DNA from: Antilocapra americana
Lineage: Eukaryota; Chordata; Mammalia; Artiodactyla; Antilocapridae
DNA: 64,000 nucleotides
Direction of reading: 5' to 3'
NCBI GenBank assembly: GCA_007570785.1
Contig: ML664183.1
Location: 19,515,368 to 19,579,367, forward strand
Below, in pieces: positions 25,043 to 35,849 of the stretch. The position numbers and the translations under genes were made by a program. The notes beneath the pieces were generated by a model. The model had not been told where the DNA came from. It saw only the letters and a list, made by a program, of their open reading frames with translations, and did no database searches. Each line of letters starts with the position of its first letter. Within the stretch, counting starts at the first letter, position 1.

Positions 25043-25331
25043 TTGTTGTTCAGTCGCTAAATTGTGTCCAACTCTTTGTGACCCCATGGACTGTAGTAGA
25101 CCAGGCTTCCCTGTCCTTCACTGTCTCCCGGAGTTTACTCAAATGTATGTCCATTGAGTTGGAGATGCTATCTAACCATCTCATCCTCTGTTCCCCGCTT
25201 CTCTGCCTTCAGTCCTTCCCAGCATCAGGGTCGTTTCCAATGGGTCAGTCTTCACATCAGTTGGCCAAAGTATGGGAGCTTCAGCTTCAGCATAGTCCTT
25301 CTGATGAAATTCAGGGTTGATTTCCTTCAGT
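25043..25331 (-). mobile_element. BovB 3' fragment, aac-type tail
   Basis: Reverse complement of the last ~290 bp of BovB. The tail is gttgttgttcagtcgct at the left, i.e. the aac-repeat tail class. Ends near the KEI-type sequence at 25331. Confidence 0.85.
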
Positions 25332-25889
25332 GCCTCAGTAAATATTTTAAATTTATGACAATCTGGTTATTAAATAAAAGAACAATCTGAAAAATAATAT
25401 CTACAGGGTGATGACATTTGTGTGAGAAAAGCTAAGTCTAAATAAAACCATATATTTATCTATATGTTTAAATACTTGTGTGACAGAATAGTATCTTAAA
25501 AAATAATCTTTCAGTTTCTCTATATTCCTCTTTCTCGTATGCAAACCCCAAGGACATTTTCTGTTTCAGGAAACAGAAACATAAATTCAAGGAAACTCCT
25601 GACTGATGTCTAGGATAGAAAGATTTGGGTTTGTGCTCCAAGAGACAGTTTTTCTGCTCATAAGTCTACTGAAAGTGCGTTCAGAGAGAAAGGAAACAGA
25701 GTCTTCAGTTGAAAAAGAGGAAAGCTCTCAATAGGACCAAGGAGTGGAGGAGCAGAAGGACCCTGGGCTGCACTTGTGCTAGTGACAAGAGATACCTTCC
25801 ATCCAGCCTTAGAGATGTTTGTAATCCCCTGAGCACAGGGTCTGAGAACTGAACACCAGGTGTGGGGATGACCAGAAAAGAAGCACCCG
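25332..25889. other. Unassigned sequence
   Basis: No gene, RNA or named repeat recognised between two BovB fragments. Confidence 0.45.
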
Positions 25890-27238
25890 AGTCACTTCAG
25901 TTCAGTTCAGTTTAGTTGCTCAGCCGTGTCCAGCTCTTTGCAACCGCATGGACTGCAGCATGCCACGCCAGGCCTCCCTGTCCATCAACAACTCCCAGAG
26001 TTTACTCAAATTCATGTCCATTGAGTTGGTGATGCCATCCAACAGTCTCCTCCTCTGTTATCCCCTTCTTCTCCTGCCTTCAGTCTTTCCCAGCATCAGG
26101 GTCTTTTCAAATGAGAAAGCTCTTCTCATCAGGTGGCCAAAGTATTGGAGTTTCAGCTTCAACATCAGTCCTTCCAAAGAACACCCAGGACTGATCTACT
26201 TTAGGATGGACTGGTTGGATCTCACTGGTGTCCAAGGGACTCTCAAGAGTCTTCTCCAACACCACAGTTCAAAAACATCAATTCTTCGGTGTTCAGCTTT
26301 CTTTATAGTCCAACTCTCACATCCATACATGACTACTCAAAAAATCATAGTTTTGACTAGACGGTCCTTTGTTGGCAAAGTAATGTCTCTGCTTTTTAAT
26401 ATGCTGTCTAGGTTGGTCATAACTTTCCTTCCAAGGAGTAAGCATCTTTTAATTTCATGGCTGCAGTCACCATCTGCAGTGATTTGGAGTCCCCCAGAAT
26501 AAAGTCAGCCACTGTTTTCACTGTTTCCCCATCCATTTCCCATGAAGTGGTGGGACTGGATGTCATGAACTTAGTTTTCTGAATGTTGAGCTATAAGCCA
26601 ACTTTTTCACTCTCCTCTTTCACTTTCATCAGGAGGCTCTTTAGTTCTTCTTCACTTTCTGCCATAAGGGTGGTATCATCTACATATCTGAGATTATTGA
26701 TATTTCTCCCAGCAATCTTGATTCCAGGTTTTGTTTCCTCCAGCCCAGCACTTCTCATGATGTACTCTGCATATGAGTTAAATCAGCAGGGTGACTTTCT
26801 ATAACCTTGACATACTCCTTTTCTTATTTGGAACCAGTCTGTTGTTCCATGTCCAGTTCTAACTGTTGCTTCCTGACCTGCATACAGGTTTCTCAAGAGA
26901 CAGGTCAGGTGGTCTGGTATTCCCATCTCTTTCAGAATTTTCCACAGTCTCTTGTGATCCACACAGTCAAAGGCTTTGGCATAGTCAATAAAGCAGAAAT
27001 AGATGTTTTTCTGGGACTCTCTTGCTTTTTTGATGAATGAGCAGATGTTGACAATTTGCTCCTTTTCTGAAACCAGCTTGAACATCTGGAAGTTCACAGT
27101 TCACATATTGTTGAAGCCTGGCTTGGAGAATTTTGAACATTACTTTGCTAGCGTGTGAGATGATTGCAATTATGTAGTAGTTTGAGCATTCTTTAGCATT
27201 GCCTTTCTTTGGGTTTAGAATGAAAACTGATCTTTTCC
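25890..27238 (-). mobile_element. BovB LINE, minus strand, chimeric 5' end
   Basis: The element runs from the actga-type tail (left) to the start of the RT core (SVFI-PKKGNA region, right end at ggaaaag). The minus frame 26783-27097 covers RT fingers/palm with the DYAKAFDCVDH box; it lacks the GTRDQ block through a small deletion. The catalytic box downstream reads Y-V-D-D (about 26670-26685), not Y-A-D-D. Other minus-strand segments are broken. Beyond 27238 the sequence departs abruptly from BovB into the 44-bp block also found at 39897-39940. Confidence 0.9.
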
Positions 27239-27282
27239 GAGTCAGTTAGGGATTTCTAAAGACTTTCAGCAATGGCAAAATG
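27239..27282 (-). repeat. 44-bp non-BovB 5' extension, copy 1
   Basis: Read on the minus strand this block matches 39897-39940 at 42 of 44 positions and is joined to BovB at the same base (before the aaaag of ggaaaag). It does not occur in the other BovB copies of the window, which continue with ...cacaggactgg instead. Confidence 0.85.
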
Positions 27283-27535
27283 CATGGAAAAATCCTAAAA
27301 TGAAACACATCATACGGGAAAATCTTTATGTCAAGAGTGGTTTGTAGAACTGGGGGATGAAGGACTCAAGGAGAATTTTTCCATTATTTCTTACTTAAAG
27401 ATTTATAAGAAGAAAATATCCTTTTAGTGTTTTGTGTAATTAAAATAATTTTAAATCTTTGAGAAGTTGGAATCAAATATTTAAGAAAACATTTTCTTGA
27501 CAGTTGATTATTTTTAAAAAAGAAAGTTTGGAAAG

Positions 27536-27888
27536 TTATGGGCTAAATATTTGTCTCCCTGCACTTCCCTCTTCCCTACAGCCTCAATTCATATGTTGTA
27601 ATTCTGACCTCCAAAGTGATGGTGTTAGGAGGTGGCCTTTGGAAGATGATTAGGTTATGGGATGGAGCCCTCACGATTTGGATTAGTGCCCTTACAGAAG
27701 AGATCTCAGAGGGCTCTCTCCTTCCTGCTACAAGTGAGGACATTGTAAGAGGACAGTGAACTATGAACTAGGAAACTAGCTCTCATCAGACACTGATCAG
27801 CCAGTACCTTGATCTTAGACTGTGGGAAACAAATTCTGTTGCTCATAAGCCATTAGTCTGTGGTAGTTTATTATTACAGCCTTCATGG
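27536..27888 (-). mobile_element. MLT1/MST-like MaLR LTR, minus strand
   Basis: Word order (cctcaattcatatgttg, ggtgttaggaggtggcc, gatgattaggttatggga, ccttgatcttagactg, ataagccattagtctg, tattacagccttcatgg) is that of an old MaLR LTR read backwards. No internal sequence attached. Confidence 0.75.
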
Positions 27889-28174
27889 AGAAAAAAAGGA
27901 AGCAAATAAGATATTTACTGAAATTTTAAATGGTTCTTTTGGGTATTGCTAAGAGAATTATAATTTGTGCTAATCAGTCACCTGTAATTTCATAGCCAAA
28001 CATTAATTTCCTTTCCTTTTACACAGTCACATCTCTAATTATTTGTAAAAATAATGCATTTATCAGACGTAATTTAGGTTGATTTGAAAGAGATGGAAAA
28101 ACAGTCAAAATTGGAGGAGAAAGGGGAAGAAAGAATCTGACTAAAAAGGATATGTGCCCATAACACTTGCAGCT

Positions 28175-28405
28175 TATTGTTCAATTTCTGTATGCTAGCG
28201 GGTAATGCTAGCCTTTTACATGAATTATATAACTAGCTCTTCAAAATACTTTTACTAGACAGGTGTTATTATCACTGCATTTTTAAAATGACTCAATTGA
28301 GGGACAAAAATCTAAGTAACTTATTCAAGGTCATAGAACTGTAAATGGTAAAGAAAAGTAAACCTAGAAAGTCTAGCTCTAGAACAGTACTGAGAGACAT
28401 AACAT
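28175..28405 (-). mobile_element. MIR-like SINE, minus strand
   Basis: Antisense MIR signature: aggtgttattatcactgcat, then agtaacttattcaaggtcat, then a decayed tRNA-like end near agtctagctctagaac. Confidence 0.6.
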
Positions 28406-29061
28406 CCCATTTACTTCAGTTTATATAATAATAATTTGCATAAATTAAATTAACTGACGCTAGATATGGAAAGACAGATAATGTGGAATATATCAATATA
28501 AAAGAAATGATGCAGGAAATCAATTTTGGATCAAATTCTTCCTCAAATTGCCACTAGGTGGCAGTCGTGTCTCAGAACAACTTATTGTCCGGAGCAAGAG
28601 GGTTAAATAACAGAGTTTGGGGTGGTTATGTATAGGAAACAGGGTGGCCCAGAAGCTGTACACTCTCCTTCAAATGTATGAGATGTTTGTAAGTCATATA
28701 CAGCTCTTAAAGGGACATTTGTTACTTCGGGTTAAAATAAGTGTGGACTATCTTATAACATTTTAATTACTTCTGTGAACCTCAAAAGTTGTTTCTTCAA
28801 TAACTAATGTCATTATCTTGACGAGGAAATAATCCCATTCCCAGTATCATGTGTATATATAAGTTGATAAAAAGATTCCATCCTTTTGCTCCAGGGTCAT
28901 TATCAAAAAGATGACAGTGCAACTAAGATGACAATAGAAATAACTGTGCCATTGGGCTATAATCAAGTGATACTTAACTAAGGAATCTAGAATTACTAAG
29001 CCCCATCTTTGCCTAACTGCTCTGCCACCATGAAATTCCTGAGAAAGATATACTCACAGTA
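28406..29061. other. Unassigned, contains CTCF-like site
   Basis: No gene or named repeat recognised; see the CTCF-type match at 28551. Confidence 0.4.
28551..28564 (+). promoter_or_regulatory. CTCF-like binding motif
   Basis: ccactaggtggcag matches the core CTCF consensus CCASYAGRKGGCRS at every position. Occupancy cannot be told from sequence. Confidence 0.5.
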
Positions 29062-29250
29062 TGACAGTCGCCCAGTCATGTCCAACTCTTTGTGACCCCA
29101 TGAACTATACAGTCCCTGGAATTCTCCAGGCCAGAATACTGGAGTGGGTAGCCTGTCCCTTCTCCAGCAGATCTTCCTAACCCAGGAATTGAATCAGGGT
29201 CTCCTGCATTGCAGGCAGATTCTTTACCAACTAAGCTATCAGGGAAGCCA
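29062..29250 (-). mobile_element. Bov-tA SINE
   Basis: Reverse-oriented body (tgtgaccccatgaactatac, aatactggagtgggtagcc) and head (gcagattctttaccaact, tatcagggaagcc). Confidence 0.9.
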
Positions 29251-29272
29251 GATATACTCAAAAGAGGCAAAT

Positions 29273-29374
29273 AAAAATGATAAACCAGTCCCACATCTTC
29301 TTTATAAATTAAATTAAGTCCCACATCTTCTTTATAAATTAAAAATGATAAACCAGTCCCACATCTTCTTTATA
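29273..29374 (+). repeat. Local triplication of a ~30-38-bp unit
   Basis: The word agtcccacatcttctttata occurs at 29287-29306, 29317-29336 and 29355-29374. The first and third copies also share the preceding aaaaatgataaacc. It sits exactly between two opposed Bov-tA SINEs. Confidence 0.92.
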
Positions 29375-29382
29375 ATTAAGCC

Positions 29383-29620
29383 CAGCTAATTGGGCTTCCC
29401 AGTGGCACTAGTGGTAAAGAATCCTCCTGCAATGCAGGAGACATAAAGAGACGCAGGTCCATCCCTGGGTCAGGAAGATCCTCTGGAGGAGGCATGTCAA
29501 CCCACTCCAGTGTTCTCACCTGGAGAATCCCATGGACAGAGGAGCCTGGTGGGCTATAGTCCATGGGGTCACACAGAATTGAATGTGACTGAACTGACTT
29601 GGCAGCAGTAGCAGCTAATT
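29383..29620 (+). mobile_element. Bov-tA SINE with exact 9-bp target duplication
   Basis: Direct repeat cagctaatt at 29383-29391 and 29612-29620 bounds a Bov-tA (29392-29611) ending in a gcagtagcag tail of the BOV-A2 kind. Confidence 0.93.
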
Positions 29621-32414
29621 ACCTCCAGTTTGGAACTTGCTGGAAGACTGGATTAATAAATTATTTGGGCTCAAGAACTAAGTGGAACTGGGCCATTTTT
29701 AGATCCCTATTCTTACCACCAATTGGTTTCAAAAATGAAATAAATGAGCTTATCTAAAAGTCTAAATTCTTCCTGGCCTGTAGGAAAGTATGAGAGCTCA
29801 GGAGAGCTAGCTTGCATGAAGAGGCCAGGTCTGGGCTCCTGTTACCCTGTGGAGGCAGGGCAGGAACAGAAAATATAGGAGCAAAGTCCGAGAGAGAGTG
29901 CCACACTCACTTTTTGCACAAAGTGACCATGAAACTAGTAAAAGTATTCTGGAAACTGTTGAGATCAAAATAACTCCACATTTTGTCAAGTAGCCCGAAT
30001 CATGTCAGAAGAGGAGTGAGAACTGTGTCCCTCCATAACTATACATACAAATAAAGATAAGAACATGCATTTTATTGTTTTTAGACCTACACTACTCTAC
30101 ACAAGAGCCATAGTCATCAGCAGCTATTAAGCACTTGAAAATGTTAATGAGGAACAGGTGAGACTGAGAAATTGACTCCTTTATTTGATTTTATTTTAGT
30201 TAATTTCCATTTAAAACCTGAAGCAGTGTAGATTACTTTTCTGTAGGAAATTATGGCTTTACTATAACAGTAATATTTCATAAAATTTGCTGTATTATAG
30301 TAAGTATGTTGATAGCACATCCTTTCTATTACTACAGATGCATAGATCATGTCAATCAAATCAATGTCAATGGATTGTAATGTGTTTACATGAAATTTGT
30401 ATTCAGGCAACCCAAGTGCTACTTATGTAAATTATAATTGGTATTTAAATTGAAATATGATTTTAATAATAATATACTTAAATTATTTTTGCAATAAAAT
30501 AAATATGGCTAATTTTCAAATTTAAAATAAATGTATACATCTGATACAAGACTGTTTGAAAAAGAAGCTAGTATTTTGATAGGAAGAGTAAAGAAAGAAA
30601 TTAGAGGACTATAAGTCAAAATTTAATAATGACAGGCAATTAAATTTTGGGGAGCAGATCAAAACAAAACAGCTGCTTGATTGTATAAAATTTTTGTAAA
30701 ATTTATAAATTTTATAAATTGTATAAATTTTTTTGAAGATAATAAAATGGAGAATAACTGAGGTATTTTTAGAAAACATAGTAAATTTGATAATTAAGTG
30801 TTAAACAAATTTTAAATGATTTTTAAAATAAGATCTGAGTTTTTAACCTTGGCAAGCTATAAAATAGCTTGCATTTTTGTGCACGCACACACACAAAATC
30901 ATTTTTAGATTGATGTTAAAAATAATCATTATTTCAGTGATAGTAATTTTGTTAGATAATTATGAGGAAAAAAGACTGAAAACCACAAAAAGTTAAAAAT
31001 TTCAATTAAACTGTCAAACAATAGAACAAAAGAATTCTACAGTAGAACTCTTTCTAAAAAATATTAAAAATCAATTGATAAGTAAGTTTGAAAAATCAAG
31101 ATCTTTTCTTTACATTTAGAGGAGTAATGCTGTAGGAGATACCTCAATTAATGCTGTAGCTAGAATTTGTCTGAAAGGGCTTTCAAATTTACAAGGAAAT
31201 AAAATATAAAAATTTAAATTACCTGCATGGCTCTCAGAATACTTCTACTAAGCAGTGTTCATCTAAGCTATATTCAGAATAACCTGGGGAGTTGAATTGA
31301 GCTCTTAAGAATTTTGGAGTCTTATTTTGATCTTAACATTCGTACAATGCTTGATTCTAAGGTATAATCTCAGAATGAAAGATAATGTAATATATATTCC
31401 CTTCTTAACAGAAAATTTATTGGTTTCTGACACTCGTTAAGCATAATGTCCTTGGTGTACTGAATCCACATTAATTCCCTTCCAATCTGTGACTGCCCTT
31501 CCCTGTCCTTGTCCTCTACACCCCCTATACTGTTTCCCTATGACCTTCTACATAAAACTCTAATCCCCACATCCCGCTTGTCTAGAAGTCTTATCTTTTT
31601 TTCTATCCACGTCCCTAAAAAGCCACTACTCCCCTCTTTTTCTTCCCTTTCTCCATTGTACACACATCTGCTAATGCTAATTGGCTTCCTTTAAGGTCTC
31701 TTAGAAGGAATCAGACATTCTAATCACCAGAGAGGTTATCATTTAGTCCATCTGGTTCTGAAAACTTTAAGAAGTTACTATCTGCTTAATGAAAGACATG
31801 TCTCCTCACCTTTGTATAAACTTACAAAGAGGAAAGAAAACTCTGTGCGTTCATGCTTCCCTTGGCTTCAATTTGTGGCTCAGAAAAAAATCAGAATTAT
31901 TATGGAACATGAGTCAAAGAGCTAAACCAAATGGACATATTTATCAGGCAAGGATTGATTTAAAAAGTGTTTTTGAAGATTAGCATGCAGGGAAGGACAA
32001 AGTTTAATGTTAAAAACATGATCTGCAAAACTGAAATGTTATGTTTTAACAAATTAAGTTTGAAATTGTTTTAATTGGTGTGTACATGTGGAAACAATAG
32101 AAAACCATGAAACTAGAAAATACATCTATTCAATTTTGAATGCACTCAGGCATTTTATGAATTATTTTATATTAGAACTCAAGGCAAGAGAATATTATAG
32201 CTCTTTAGTAACAGCAACTTTATCCTAAAATTATTTTCTCTTTCTTTTCCATAGGCCTAGCAGAAACAATAAATAATTTTGCAATGGTTTTCATGTAAAT
32301 ATTCATGTTTATATTATGCTATTTAGGGTAATCACTCCATTTTCTGATTCTTTTTAATGAGAAAATGCAGAATTCTAAGGTTCCCAGTCTTCAAAAACGT
32401 ATTTTTTTCTTATT

Positions 32415-32595
32415 CTTTAGACTGATTACTTAATGCTGTAAGATACCTATCTTTCTGAATAGTGTCTCAGTTTTCTTCAAACAGGGATAATAATAATATC
32501 TACATAATAGTTCTGTTTTGAGGATGAAATGAGATAATATTCTGACACAGAGATATGCCAATACTGTTATTATTATCATTGTCCTTATCTGATCA
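32415..32595 (+). mobile_element. MIR-like SINE
   Basis: Sense MIR words: ctcagttttcttcaaacagg, then ataatatctacataatag, then ttttgaggatgaaatgagat. Confidence 0.6.
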
Positions 32596-33197
32596 CTTTT
32601 AGCATACTTGTTTTGCATTTCATTGTCAAATATTTCATAGAACATTTTTCTGCATAACATTGCATTACATCGTAAGTACATCTAACGTTTGCAACTTGAA
32701 CTCTATATCCCCTTGGAAAAAAGAGGAGTAATTACTTTATTGACCCATGAGTCCCATGTTTATAATGGCAGCATTTCTGAGTCCAACAGCAGAGTTTGAG
32801 GTGTATCTTTTTCATGCAACATACCTCTCTTTGAGGAGTAAAAATTGATTACTGGGCTAACTGAAGGAATTTTTGTTTCTTTGTTTTTACTTTATCTTAG
32901 AGAGAAATATGCTTTACAGGCAACAAAAGAAATCTCCTAAGATCATTTTTATAAATGCAGTATTTGCCGTAAGTGCTAATTTTAGAACCTAATTTTGACA
33001 TTATAAGGGATTTGGCCAGGTTGGTCAAAATCTGCTTTTTGGTAATTTCTCTTCATTAACTATGAGTCTCTTAGCTTAAAATCAAGTCTATTCCTCTCTT
33101 ACAAAGAAGTGAGAGAGAAGCCTGGGACTTTGTGGATGCCTTTAGTGCCATGTAGCTTTGTACGGACTCCAAAAGCATTGGCAGCTATTGAAGATTT

Positions 33198-33322
33198 GTA
33201 AGAAGTAAAACTGAAATGGTATTTTTTAAGATGCTAAGCTAATCTTTAAAAACTGTTGTGAGTAAGAAGTATAACTGAAATGATATTTTTAAGACACTAA
33301 GCTAATCATTAAAATCTGTCCC
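33198..33322 (+). repeat. 64-bp tandem duplication
   Basis: gtaagaagta.aactgaaatg and the following taagctaatc..taaaa recur with a 64-bp period (33198 and 33262). The copies differ at several positions, so the duplication is not recent. Confidence 0.85.
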
Positions 33323-33504
33323 CTAAATTTTGTTTCCTCATAACTCTTAATTCAGGGAATGAATTGCTTATATTGCTTCAGTGTGTACAGCTGGGAATAA
33401 AGTCAATGTTCAATGTGAAATTTCAAGGTCAACTGGATTCCTTTGGTTCAATTTTGGGGATTTGTGTTTGTTTTTTGCTTAGAGCAAGACAATATCTGTA
33501 CCTC

Positions 33505-33708
33505 CCCAGTTGCTCAGCTGTAAAGAATCCACCTACAGTGCAGGAGACACAGAGATTGGTCCCTGGGTGAGGAAGATCCCCTAGAGGAGGAAATGGCAAC
33601 CCATTCCAGTATTCTTGCCTGGAAAGTTCCATGGAGAGAGAAGCCGAGTGGGCTATAGTCCATAGGGTAGGGTTGCAGAGTTGGACATAACTGAGCAACT
33701 GAACACAG
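33505..33708 (+). mobile_element. Bov-tA SINE
   Basis: Head (tccccagttgctcagctg), body (aatggcaacccattccagta), end gacataactgagcaactgaa. Inserted after the frame 33364-33570 starts, which it terminates. Confidence 0.88.
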
Positions 33709-33837
33709 ATAAGTCATATTTTTGTGAAGGAAAAAACAAACAGGATTTCTAAATCTTCCTTTTTGTATCAAGGATGAAACTAGGAATTCAAAATATGCTC
33801 TCCGATTTTATGATAAAATATGTAACAGAGGGTTCTT

Positions 33838-34191
33838 ACTTTAAGATGGGCTTCCCTGGTACCTCAGCTAGTAAAGAATCCGCCTGCAGTGCAGGAGACC
33901 CTGATTAGATTCCTGGGTCAGGAAGATTCCCCTGGAGAAAGGATAGGCTACCCACATCAGTATTCTTGGGATTCCCTGGTGGCTCAGATGGCAAAGAATC
34001 TGCCTGCAATATGGAAGACCTGGGTTTGATCCTTGGGTTGGGAAGATCTCCTGGAGAATGGCATGGCAATTCACTCCAGTATTCTTGCCTGGAGAATCCC
34101 CATGGACAGAGGAGCCTGGCAGGCTACAGTTCATGGGGTTGCAAAGAGTCAGACATGACTGAGTGGCTAAGCACAGCACAGCACTTTAAGA
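33838..34191 (+). mobile_element. Dimeric Bov-tA SINE with exact 9-bp target duplication
   Basis: Direct repeat actttaaga at 33838-33846 and 34183-34191 bounds a two-headed Bov-tA (heads from 33847 and from ~33968). The end is gtggctaagcacagcacagc. Because the duplication flanks the whole dimer, the two units moved as one element. Confidence 0.94.
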
Positions 34192-34568
34192 CAGAAAATA
34201 GAAAGCTATTCCACCTCTGATATTAGTAAATGAGATTTGGTGAAAACCAAGAAATTCAGGTGAGATGAGCATGCTGACCAAGGACCCTTGGGTGGGAATT
34301 GGGGAGAGAAAAAAAAAGCAATATGTTAGAAACCCTGATCTGGATTCCAGATTGGGTGAGGGTAAATCAAAGAACATCCAAACTTCTCTGCCTCCCTCTC
34401 CTTCAGGCAACGTGGTACTAGAAAGCTGAGTCTATACCAGGTAGGGAGAGGGTCTAGATGTGCAGAGTTGGGGCAGCAAGCTCCTCTGTATCTTATACCT
34501 GATATGGGAAATGTCCGAAATTCCAGCATTTCTGTGAGAAGAAACAAGCAGGTGGCTGAGAATTAACA
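34192..34568. other. Unassigned sequence
   Basis: Between two SINEs; purine-rich around 34300-34320. No gene recognised. Confidence 0.4.
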
Positions 34569-34803
34569 TTAAGCATGAAAGTGAAAGTGTTAGTCATTCA
34601 GTCATGTTCAAATGTTTGCGACCTCATGGACTGTAGCCTGCCAGGATCCTCTGTCCAGAAATTCTTCAAGCAAGGATACTGGAGTGGGTAATTATTCTGT
34701 TCTCCATGGGGTTTTCCTGACCTGAGGACCGAACCCAAGTGTCCTGCATTAGCAGGCACATTCTTTACTGTTTGAGCCACCAGGGAAACCCAAATTTAAG
34801 CAT
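34569..34803 (-). mobile_element. Bov-tA SINE with 8-bp target duplication
   Basis: ttaagcat at 34569-34576 and 34796-34803 flanks a reverse-oriented Bov-tA that begins with the typical gaaagtgaaagtgttagtc and ends agccaccagggaaaccc. Confidence 0.9.
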
Positions 34804-34969
34804 AAGTAAATAAAATTAGGTGTAAGTGCCAAAGGGTTACCATGGCTCAGGATAAAGTCACGGCTGCAAAGTCAATGGTCCCGAGGAAATGTTACCAACC
34901 TCTGGAGTCAGGACCCAGCAAGAGTCCTGCCCAGTGTCCTTAGTGCCCAAAGAACAAGATTGAGTTTGC

Positions 34970-35065
34970 AGAATGCCAGCTCCTGCCTCTCCAGTCTTTG
35001 AAGAAAGATTTCAAGGAAACTTTAATTCTTTGTTCAAAGACTGGAGAGGCAGGAGCTCGCATTCT
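34970..35065. repeat. 96-nt near-perfect hairpin
   Basis: Positions i and 70035-i pair from 34970/35065 inward: 42 Watson-Crick pairs, four single mismatches (34977/35058, 35003/35032, 35009/35026, 35012/35023) and no bulge. The longest uninterrupted arm is 25 bp (34978-35002 with 35033-35057). The loop is a GAAA tetraloop (35016-35019) closed by a G-C pair. It is not a mobile element I recognise and has no visible flanking duplication. Its right arm adjoins the CpG-rich segment. Possible readings are a structured-RNA or small-RNA precursor, or an inverted duplication made by template switching. Confidence 0.95.
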
Positions 35066-35345
35066 AGAGCGTGTACCCTTTCGATGGGCCATCGTCTGGG
35101 CTGGTTCACAGGGTTCTCGTCCACCGGGAGGGGGCGCAGGCCTGGCCGGTGAGGCGCAGAGGCGCCGCTCCTGGGCTCTGGGACTGCAGTGTGAGGTTCG
35201 CGTGGTGTCTCTGCCCCTGACCCGCCGCCGCCATCTTCACTCTCCTGATAGCCCAGTCAGGTGTAGCCGTGCGGTGACCGGAACGGTAACGCGAATCCAA
35301 TGTATTAGGGGCACGGCCTCTGCACACAGCCCGCAGCAGTAAGTG
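35055..35345. promoter_or_regulatory. CpG-rich, promoter-like segment with YY1-type site
   Basis: I count about 24 CpG in ~290 bp, in a window otherwise nearly CpG-free, with clearly raised GC. gccgccatctt at 35227-35237 is the reverse of a YY1 site. On the minus strand the same bases give an ATG in good context (A at -3, G at +4) opening a 42-codon frame (35234 down to 35106) that starts MAAAGQGQRHH. On the plus strand a splice-donor-like gtaagtg begins at 35339. A downstream acceptor/donor pair (ag at 35680-35681, gt at 35722-35723) would bound a 40-nt exon. These are consistent with an unannotated transcript start, on either strand; no known gene is recognised. Confidence 0.45.
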
Positions 35346-35849
35346 AAACGAGACAAAGAGAAGTTAGACCTTATCTTATCACCTAGACTCCATCTTATTT
35401 TCCCTGGGACTCCAGTGGGCTTTGCAGGCGACTAAGTCTCAGAGTATCAACAGTGCTGGAAACAAGTCAAAGTTCAGTGCCCAGCTAGCACAAGAAGTTT
35501 GCTGAGCTTCATGGGACCAGTCAGTCTGCCTGGCCTGTGACCACCGACCTTGAGGACCACGTCCACGGACATTTTGACGACAAATGCAGCTAAAGACAGA
35601 GACGAGTGCAGAGACAGCCTGTTATTTCAGCAGGGCTCACGGTGGATGGCGGTTAGATCAAAATTTCCTCTCCCTCCTCAGATTGTTCATCCTCAGATGC
35701 CCTCCTAAGAGCACTGAAGAGGTAAAAAATCCAAAATGATTGATTGTTTACCTGTCAGAGATTAAATGACCCTGAGAGCCTTTGAAACCACAAGAAACAA
35801 AGTTACCATTGGTCAAATTTAAGGATTTTTTTGCTTGTGATATTTTTTT
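35346..35849. other. Flank of the CpG-rich segment, unassigned
   Basis: Moderate GC, scattered CpG up to ~35660 (cgaccttgaggaccacgtcc region). No repeat family recognised. It may belong to the same promoter-like unit or to an old LTR. Confidence 0.35.

Larger units (their letters stand above)
29621..33504. other. Repeat-poor AT-rich region, no gene
   Basis: Nearly 4 kb with only a MIR-like copy (32415-32595) and a tandem duplication (33198-33322). 30683-30735 is a low-complexity ataaatttt run; 31480-31690 is pyrimidine-rich. Frames 30144-30410 (-) and 32430-32681 (-) have no recognisable family. Confidence 0.45.

Noticed and set aside
25948..26502. 184-codon plus-strand frame
   Set aside because: Antisense shadow of BovB ORF2; similar antisense frames recur at 61045-61578 (plus) and 59670-60239 (minus) over the same BovB region.
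29273..29374. CRISPR-like array (three short direct repeats)
   Set aside because: The genome is mammalian, spacers are 10-18 bp and unequal, and there is no leader or cas gene; it is a local tandem duplication.
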